Shown here: in pieces, positions 1 through 5,509 of the stretch
How the letters are laid out: the number at the start of each line of letters is the position of its first letter
How positions within the stretch are numbered: position 1 is the first letter of the stretch
Assembly (NCBI GenBank): GCA_045403015.1
Contig: JAXIPI010000057.1
Location: 1 to 5,509 of the forward strand
Length of the DNA: 5,509 nt
Direction of reading: 5' to 3'
DNA from: Gaiellasilicea sp045403015
GTDB taxonomy: Bacteria; Actinomycetota; Thermoleophilia; Gaiellales; Gaiellaceae
The notes under the pieces: model-generated
What the model was told of the DNA's origin: nothing
Database searches by the model: none
Seen by the model: only the letters and a program-made list of their open reading frames with translations
Made by a program: the position numbers and the translations under genes

Positions 1-589
1 TCTCGAGCGGGACGGCTCGTACCTCAATCTCGAGGGCCGCCTCCAGCGCCTGCGCCGCACCGTGATCCCGCCCGTGCCGGACGAGATCGCCTGGCTCGCG
101 AAGCTGGCCGAGCGTTTCGGGGTCGACCTCTCGCCGCATCCGTCGGTCGTCTTCGCCGAGCTTTCCGGGCTGATCTACGGCGGCATGGCGTTCGGCGCGG
201 TGGGGGAACGTGCGCCGTTGCCTGACCGGACTCCGTACGAGGCGCCGTCGCCGGCTCCGGCCACGCCGGTTCCACCTCCGGCGGCTCCGCCCGATGAGCA
301 CTTCCTGGGCACGCTGAAGCTGCAGCGGTACCGGCCGCTGTTCGCCGGACCGGCGGTCGAGCGAGTGCCCGAGCTCGCCTTCCAGCGGCCCGAACCGGTG
401 ATCGAGCTCGCCGCCGACGATGCGGAGCGCCGCCAGATCGCAAGCGGAGACAGCGTCAACGTTCGCTCGAACGGCACGTCGGTGGAGCTGCGGGCGCGGG
501 TCAGCCGCGCGCTTGCCGCCGGCACCGCGCGGATCGCCGAGGAGTACGCCGCGGATCTCCACCGCGAGGTCGAGGTGGTGAAGGCGTGA
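1..589 (+). CDS. nuoG: NADH-quinone oxidoreductase subunit G, C-terminal part (partial at 5' end)
   Basis: The reading frame is open from base 2 to the TGA at 587-589 (195 codons); the start lies upstream of the window. NuoG is the large peripheral-arm subunit of complex I, with iron-sulfur clusters in its N-terminal part and a molybdopterin-oxidoreductase-like body. Only the C-terminal body is visible here. It opens with a D-G-S-Y-L-N-L-E-G-R-L-Q-R run (about bases 11-49), which matches the motif of this fold in which a new-strand 'N-x-E-G-R-x-Q' precedes the last domain. A proline/alanine-rich linker follows (about 226-300), then a final beta-rich domain with a D-A-x-x-R-x-x-I-x-x-G-D-x-V-x-V pattern (about 415-465), typical of the dinucleotide-binding C-terminal domain of the family. 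No cysteines are present, as expected for this end. Its stop overlaps the nuoH start. The subunit assignment rests on these motifs plus position directly before nuoH. Confidence 0.9.
   Translation, partial: LERDGSYLNLEGRLQRLRRTVIPPVPDEIAWLAKLAERFGVDLSPHPSVVFAELSGLIYGGMAFGAVGERAPLPDRTPYEAPSPAPATPVPPPAAPPDEHFLGTLKLQRYRPLFAGPAVERVPELAFQRPEPVIELAADDAERRQIASGDSVNVRSNGTSVELRARVSRALAAGTARIAEEYAADLHREVEVVKA
572..578 (+). promoter_or_regulatory. Shine-Dalgarno site for nuoH
   Basis: GAGGTGG lies inside the end of nuoG, 7 bases before the GTG at 586. It supports GTG, rather than a later ATG, as the nuoH start. The GTGA overlap with the nuoG stop also suggests coupling. Confidence 0.6.
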
Positions 590-1572
590 CAGAGCCGTGG
601 TGGGTCAGCGTGATCAAGTCGGTGATCGTCATCAACCTCGTCATGGGCGCCTTCGCGTACCTGACCCTGGCCGAGCGGAAGGTGATGGGCCGGATGCAGC
701 TTCGCTACGGCCCGAACCGCGCTGGCCCCTTCGGGCTCCTGCAGCCGATCGCCGACCTGATGAAGCTGGTGCGGAAGGAGAGCTTCTTCCCGGGCTCCGC
801 CGTCGACACGCTCTACATCCTGTCCCCGTTCGTCGCCGCCTTCACGGCGCTCGCGACCTTCGCGGTGATCCCCTTCGGCCCCGGCTGGGAGATCCTCGGC
901 ACCCAGGTCGACGGTCAGATCGCCGACGTTCCGATCGCGCTGATTCTGATCTTCGCGATCGGCTCCATCGGCATCTACGGCTTCATTGTCGGCGGCTGGG
1001 CCTCGGACTCGAAGTACGCGCTGCTCGGCTCGATGCGGACCTGCGCCCAGCTCGTGAGCTACGAGGTTTCACTCGCGCTCAGCGTTCTCGGCGTCGTGAT
1101 CATGGCGCAGTCGCTCTCGCTGACCGAGATCGTCTCCGCCCAGGACGACTGGTGGTACATCGTGCCGCAGTTTGTCGGCTTCGTCGTCTTCATGTTCGCC
1201 GGCACGGCCGAGACCGCGCGGGCCCCGTTCGATCTGCCCGAGGCGGAGCAGGAGCTCGTCGCCGGCTACCACACGGAGTACGGCGGCATGCGCTTCGGCC
1301 TCTTCACGATGAGCGAGTACGTCAACCTGATCACGCTCTCGGGTCTCTCCGTCACGCTCTTCCTCGGCGGCTGGCACTTCCCCGTGCTCGAGGGCCTCGG
1401 CCCGCTCTGGTTCGCGCTGAAGCTGTTCTTCCTGCTCTTCATCTTCATCTGGATGCGGACGACGCTGCCGCGCCTCCGCTACGACCAGCTGATGCGCTTC
1501 GGCTGGAAGGTCTTGCTGCCGGTGGCGACGATCAACGCCGTCGTCACGGCGATCCTGGTGGTCGCACTCTGA
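586..1572 (+). CDS. nuoH: NADH-quinone oxidoreductase subunit H
   Basis: NuoH (ND1 homologue) is the membrane subunit that forms much of the quinone-binding chamber where the peripheral arm meets the membrane arm. The protein has 328 residues, within the usual family size, and is strongly hydrophobic with about eight membrane helices. Family signatures are visible: A-E-R-K-x-x-G-R-x-Q (residues 29-38) followed by R-Y-G-P-N-R (40-45); S-K-Y-A-L-L-G (142-148); S-Y-E-V (158-161), with the conserved glutamate E160; the loop A-P-F-D-L-P-E-A-E-x-E-L-V-A-G-Y (213-228) with its acidic cluster; and the C-terminal L-P-R-x-R-Y-D-Q-L-M-R-x-G-W-K (294-308). The start is a GTG whose bases form GTGA with the nuoG stop, with a good ribosome-binding site upstream. 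The stop overlaps the nuoI start as TGATG. No key residue appears to be missing. Confidence 0.98.
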   Translation: MTEPWWVSVIKSVIVINLVMGAFAYLTLAERKVMGRMQLRYGPNRAGPFGLLQPIADLMKLVRKESFFPGSAVDTLYILSPFVAAFTALATFAVIPFGPGWEILGTQVDGQIADVPIALILIFAIGSIGIYGFIVGGWASDSKYALLGSMRTCAQLVSYEVSLALSVLGVVIMAQSLSLTEIVSAQDDWWYIVPQFVGFVVFMFAGTAETARAPFDLPEAEQELVAGYHTEYGGMRFGLFTMSEYVNLITLSGLSVTLFLGGWHFPVLEGLGPLWFALKLFFLLFIFIWMRTTLPRLRYDQLMRFGWKVLLPVATINAVVTAILVVAL

Positions 1573-2060
1573 TGCCGATCGGCACCGCCAGGGGGTTCGG
1601 CGTCACCTTCAGGCAGATCTTCAAGAAGCCGATCACGCAGGAGTACCCGGAGTTCAAGCGACCCGTCTACCCGCGGTTCCGTGGCCGGCACCGGCTCCAT
1701 GTGCACGAGAACGGGCTCGAGAAGTGCGTCGGCTGCTCGCTGTGCGCCGCCGCGTGCCCCGCCGACTGCATCCGTGTTGTCCCGGCTGAGAACACGCCCG
1801 GCAATCGCGTTTCGGCCGGCGAGCGCTACGCGCGGATCTACGAGATCAACATGAGCCGCTGCATCTTCTGCGGCTACTGCGAGCTCGCCTGTCCGTTCGA
1901 TGCGATCACGCTCGGCAACGAGTACGAGATCTCGGAGTACTCGCGCGACGACCTGATCTACACGAAGGACATCCTCCTCGCCGAGCCGATGAAGAGGATC
2001 CCGGTCGCCGACCGCGATCTGTACGACACCCCGATCCCGGCGTACCGCTCCCGCTCGTAG
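1572..2060 (+). CDS. nuoI: NADH-quinone oxidoreductase subunit I (2x[4Fe-4S] ferredoxin-type)
   Basis: NuoI (TYKY homologue) carries clusters N6a and N6b, which hand electrons from NuoG to the terminal cluster N2 near the quinone site. The protein has 162 residues, a normal length. It shows two ferredoxin motifs: C52-x-x-C55-x-x-C58-x-x-x-C62-P and C97-x-x-C100-x-x-C103-x-x-x-C107-P. By the known 8-iron ferredoxin pattern, three cysteines of each motif plus the fourth of the other bind one cluster. C66 is an additional cysteine just after the first motif, and I do not assign it a role. The N-terminus (G-V-T-F-R-Q-I-F-K-K-P-I-T-Q-E-Y-P) is the usual amphipathic membrane-contact region. The ATG overlaps the nuoH stop by one base (TGATG); no strong ribosome-binding site is seen, so reinitiation after nuoH is likely. 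The frame is open far upstream inside nuoH, but that part does not resemble NuoI. Confidence 0.98.
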   Translation: MPIGTARGFGVTFRQIFKKPITQEYPEFKRPVYPRFRGRHRLHVHENGLEKCVGCSLCAAACPADCIRVVPAENTPGNRVSAGERYARIYEINMSRCIFCGYCELACPFDAITLGNEYEISEYSRDDLIYTKDILLAEPMKRIPVADRDLYDTPIPAYRSRS

Positions 2061-2062
2061 AG

Positions 2063-2617
2063 ATGGGCAACTTCCTCGTCTGGGTGATCTGGATCCTGGC
2101 GGCGGCCGGGTGCCTCGGCTCCGGGCTGGCCGTGATCTCGTACACGAACCCGTTCTTCTCCGCGCTCGCGCTGATCGGAAACCTCGGCTCGCTCGCGGTC
2201 CTCTTCCTCCTCGCGTCGGCGGAGTTCGTCGCGGCCGCGCAAGTGCTTGTCTATGCCGGCGCGGTGATGGTGATGTTCCTGTTCGTCATCGCCTACCTCG
2301 GCGACCGCCAGACCGAGGGGCCGTTCACCGGCGGGCCGTCGTGGATCTCCCTCGGCGCGATCGTCGCTGCCGCCGCGCTGCTCGTGGAGATCGTGGTCGT
2401 GATCGGTCTCGTCGTCGGCGACGAGCTCGCCGACGAGGCCGTGGTCCAGCGTTCGTTCGGAAGTCCCGAGGAGATCGGCCGCCTCTTCCTCACCGATCAT
2501 CTCCTCGCGTTCGAGATCACCTCGATCGTGCTCCTCGTCGCCGCTGTCGGCGGCGTCGTGTTGGGCACGCGCTCACTTGCCGAGGACGAGGAGGAGGCGG
2601 CGCGTGCAAGGGCCTGA
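2063..2617 (+). CDS. nuoJ: NADH-quinone oxidoreductase subunit J
   Basis: NuoJ (ND6 homologue) is a five-helix membrane subunit between NuoH and NuoK; its third helix is thought to switch conformation when quinone chemistry is coupled to proton pumping. The protein has 184 residues. The family hallmark V-Y-A-G-A-V-M-V-M-F-L-F-V-I (residues 63-76) marks helix 3, preceded by the conserved E54 in A-S-A-E-F-V-A-A-A-Q. The last helix region, I-G-R-L-F-L-T-D-H-L-L-A-F-E-I (138-152), is also typical. The C-terminus is a short acidic then arginine-rich tail (E-D-E-E-E-A-A-R-A-R-A). The ATG starts two bases after the nuoI stop with no clear Shine-Dalgarno sequence, so coupling to nuoI is likely. Its end overlaps nuoK by 14 bases. 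Confidence 0.96.
   Translation: MGNFLVWVIWILAAAGCLGSGLAVISYTNPFFSALALIGNLGSLAVLFLLASAEFVAAAQVLVYAGAVMVMFLFVIAYLGDRQTEGPFTGGPSWISLGAIVAAAALLVEIVVVIGLVVGDELADEAVVQRSFGSPEEIGRLFLTDHLLAFEITSIVLLVAAVGGVVLGTRSLAEDEEEAARARA
2591..2597 (+). promoter_or_regulatory. Shine-Dalgarno site for nuoK, embedded in nuoJ
   Basis: GAGGAGG ends 6 bases before the GTG at 2604 and is a near-ideal ribosome-binding site. It decides the nuoK start against an in-frame TTG at 2577. The same bases encode part of the glutamate run at the end of NuoJ. Confidence 0.8.
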
Positions 2618-2908
2618 CATCGCCTGGTACCTCGTCGTCGCGGCGATCCTCTTCTCGATTGGAACGGCTGGCGTCCTGCTCCGCCGTAGCCCGCTGATCG
2701 TGCTCCTCTCGCTCGAGATAATGCTCAACGCCGGCAACCTCGCCCTGATCTCGTTCGCGCGCCTGCACGGAAACCACGACGGGCAGATCTTCGCGCTCGC
2801 CGTGATGGCCGTGGCCGCCTCCGAGGTCGTCGTCGGCCTCGGCCTGATCGTCGCGATCGCACGCAAGCGCCTCGACCTCGACGTCGACCGGCTCCGGGTG
2901 CTCAGAGG

Positions 2909-2912
<4 letters not shown>
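2604..2912 (+). CDS. nuoK: NADH-quinone oxidoreductase subunit K
   Basis: NuoK (ND4L homologue) is a three-helix membrane subunit that carries two buried glutamates on the central proton path. Starting from GTG at 2604 the protein has 102 residues, the usual family length of about 100. Helix 2 has L-S-L-E-I-M-L-N-A-G-N-L with E38, and helix 3 has A-A-S-E-V-V-V-G-L-G-L with E74; these correspond to the two essential membrane glutamates (E36 and E72 in Escherichia coli NuoK). The GTG start is chosen because of the strong GAGGAGG site before it. An earlier TTG at 2577 would add nine residues, mostly arginine, that do not fit the family. The TGA overlaps the nuoL ATG (ATGA), so the two are probably translationally coupled. 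Confidence 0.96.
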
Positions 2913-4806
<1,894 letters not shown>

Positions 4807-4810
<4 letters not shown>

Positions 4811-5295
4811 CGACCGCGCTGATCATCCTTCCCCTCGCCGCGGCGCTTGTCGTCTGGCTGCTGCCGCTGCCGGGGCGGATCTCGGGTGTGCTCGCCCTGC
4901 TCGTCGCGCTCGCCGAAGTTGTCTTGTGGGGGATCGTGCTCGGCGGCTTCGACTTCGACCGCGGCCTCCAGTTCCAGGACCAGCAGAGCTGGTTCAGCGA
5001 CCTCGGCGTTTCCTACGACGTTGGCTTCTTCGGCTTCTCGCTCTGGCTCACCGGGCTCACGGTGGTCGTCTGTACCGCTGCGATCGGCTACGCGCTGTGG
5101 GTCGACCGGGAGCGCGGCCGCGCCTACCACGGACTGCTCCTCTTTCTGACCGGTTCGATCGTCGGGGTCTTCACCGCTCAGGATCTCCTCCTGTTCTACG
5201 TCTTCTTCGAGACGATGCTGATCCCGATCTACGTCCTGATCGGCGTGTGGGGCGGACCTGGGCGCGCGCGTATCACGGGCTGCTGCTCTTCCTGA
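4807..5295 (+). CDS. nuoM: NADH-quinone oxidoreductase subunit M, N-terminal part, ended early by an out-of-frame duplication
   Basis: NuoM (ND4 homologue) is the second antiporter-like proton-pumping subunit and normally has about 500 residues. Here the frame stops after 162. The ATG overlaps the nuoL stop (ATGA). Residues 1-157 look like a normal NuoM start: a first hydrophobic helix, the F-S-L-W-L-T-G-L helix (77-84), then Y-H-G-L-L-L-F-L (107-114), A-Q-D-L-L-L-F-Y-V-F-F-E (124-135) with the essential helix-5 glutamate E135, and V-L-I-G-V-W-G-G-P-G-R (143-153). The last few residues (I-T-G-C-C-S-S) are out-of-frame reading of a second copy of the same region, after which TGA follows. Either the gene is broken, or the window contains an assembly or sequencing error. 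The missing rest of NuoM continues in another frame to the end of the window. Confidence 0.85.
5125..5270 (+). repeat. Tandem direct repeat within nuoM, copy 1
   Basis: This 146-bp unit starts at the TAC of the Y-H-G-L-L-L-F motif and ends in a GGGCGCGCGCG tract. It is followed immediately by a second copy at 5271. Base-by-base comparison gives 18 differences in 146 positions (about 88% identity) with no gaps. It encodes two membrane segments with the key glutamate E135 of the upstream frame. Confidence 0.95.
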
Positions 5296-5416
5296 TGGGC
5301 GCGATCGCCGGCGTCTTCGCCTCTCAGGACCTGCTCCTCTTCTACGTCTTCTTCGAGGCGATGCTGATCCCGCTCTACGTCCTGATCGGCGTGTGGGGCG
5401 GACCGGGGCGCGCGCG
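5271..5416 (+). repeat. Tandem direct repeat within nuoM, copy 2
   Basis: This second copy of the 146-bp unit begins at TATCACGGG and ends in the same GGGCGCGCGCG tract. It encodes the same two membrane segments in a different frame, with 7 amino-acid differences in about 48 positions (T/M, S/A, V/A, T/A, A/S, T/A, I/L). Beyond 5416 the sequence runs on into normal NuoM, so this copy is the one joined to the rest of the gene. Confidence 0.95.
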
Positions 5417-5509
5417 GGCGACGGCGACCTTCGTCATCTACACGATGGCCGGCTCGCTGCTGATGCTCGCCTCGATCGTCGTCTTCGGGCTCTCGCAGGG
5501 CACATTCTC
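5295..5509 (+). CDS. nuoM: NADH-quinone oxidoreductase subunit M, continuation in another frame (partial at 3' end)
   Basis: The frame that reads Y-H-G-L-L-L-F-L-M-G from 5271 stays open to the end of the window. Its first ATG is at 5295-5297, overlapping the upstream TGA as TGATG. It encodes A-S-Q-D-L-L-L-F-Y-V-F-F-E, with the glutamate codon at 5355-5357, then V-L-I-G-V-W-G-G-P-G-R-A-R. The next helix, F-V-I-Y-T-M-A-G-S-L-L-M-L-A, is what normally follows in NuoM. This is clearly nuoM body sequence and not an independent gene. The start given is only the first possible initiation codon; no Shine-Dalgarno sequence precedes it. If a base is missing or two are extra near 5263-5270, this joins the upstream part into one NuoM with an internal repeat. 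Confidence 0.75.
   Translation, partial: MGAIAGVFASQDLLLFYVFFEAMLIPLYVLIGVWGGPGRARATATFVIYTMAGSLLMLASIVVFGLSQGTF

Noticed and set aside
597..1571. Open frame upstream of and in frame with nuoI, which would extend NuoI by over 300 residues or suggest a fusion.
   Set aside because: It overlaps nuoH in another frame. The extension is Arg/Asp-rich noise, while the NuoI family begins close to the ATG at 1572, which also overlaps the nuoH stop.
2577..2603. Earlier TTG start for nuoK.
   Set aside because: It would add nine residues, mostly arginine, absent from the family, and the strong GAGGAGG site lies downstream of it, correctly spaced for the GTG at 2604.
5255..5275. Programmed ribosomal frameshifting as the way to read through the nuoM break.
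   Set aside because: The junction is an alternating GC tract with no slippery heptamer of the X-XXY-YYZ type. A frameshift would also leave a duplicated hairpin, so the duplication itself would still need explaining.

Overview
The window is one uninterrupted stretch of a respiratory complex I operon (proton-pumping NADH:quinone oxidoreductase, nuo). All genes are on the plus strand, in the canonical order nuoG (3' end only), nuoH, nuoI, nuoJ, nuoK, nuoL and nuoM (5' part). The DNA is very GC-rich, third codon positions are dominated by C and G, and GTG is used as a start for nuoH and nuoK. The protein style resembles high-GC Actinomycetota, and my best guess is a Thermoleophilia-type lineage. 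That placement is inference from composition and general resemblance, not from a search.

Layout: 1-589 is the C-terminal domain of NuoG, the molybdopterin-oxidoreductase-like peripheral-arm subunit. nuoH (586-1572) encodes the quinone-chamber membrane subunit. nuoI (1572-2060) encodes the two-[4Fe-4S] ferredoxin-like subunit that passes electrons towards quinone. nuoJ (2063-2617) and nuoK (2604-2912) encode small membrane subunits that carry the proton-relay path. nuoL (2909-4810) and nuoM (from 4807) encode antiporter-like proton-pumping subunits. Genes overlap by 1-14 bases or are 2 bases apart, so the set is almost certainly co-transcribed and translationally coupled. There is no intergenic space for a promoter or terminator, and there are no RNA genes, mobile elements or CRISPR arrays. 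No gene-free stretch of 300 bases exists.

Two things are out of the ordinary. (1) nuoM carries a direct tandem duplication of 146 bp (5125-5270 and 5271-5416). The copies are about 88% identical and encode the same two transmembrane segments, including the essential glutamate. Because 146 is not a multiple of 3, the second copy is out of frame and the first reading frame stops at 5293-5295. The differences between copies look like those of two functional alleles (10 of 18 are synonymous), which points to a join of two related nuoM sequences (assembly chimera or recombination) more than to an aged duplication. (2) In NuoL the transmembrane-helix-5 glutamate expected in the W-E-G/L-V-G-L motif is glycine (residue 147, codon GGG at 3347-3349), while the other pump residues (K229, H254, K305, H334, H338, K342, K398) are kept. 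Apart from these, this is an ordinary energy-metabolism operon, and I see no undescribed system in it.
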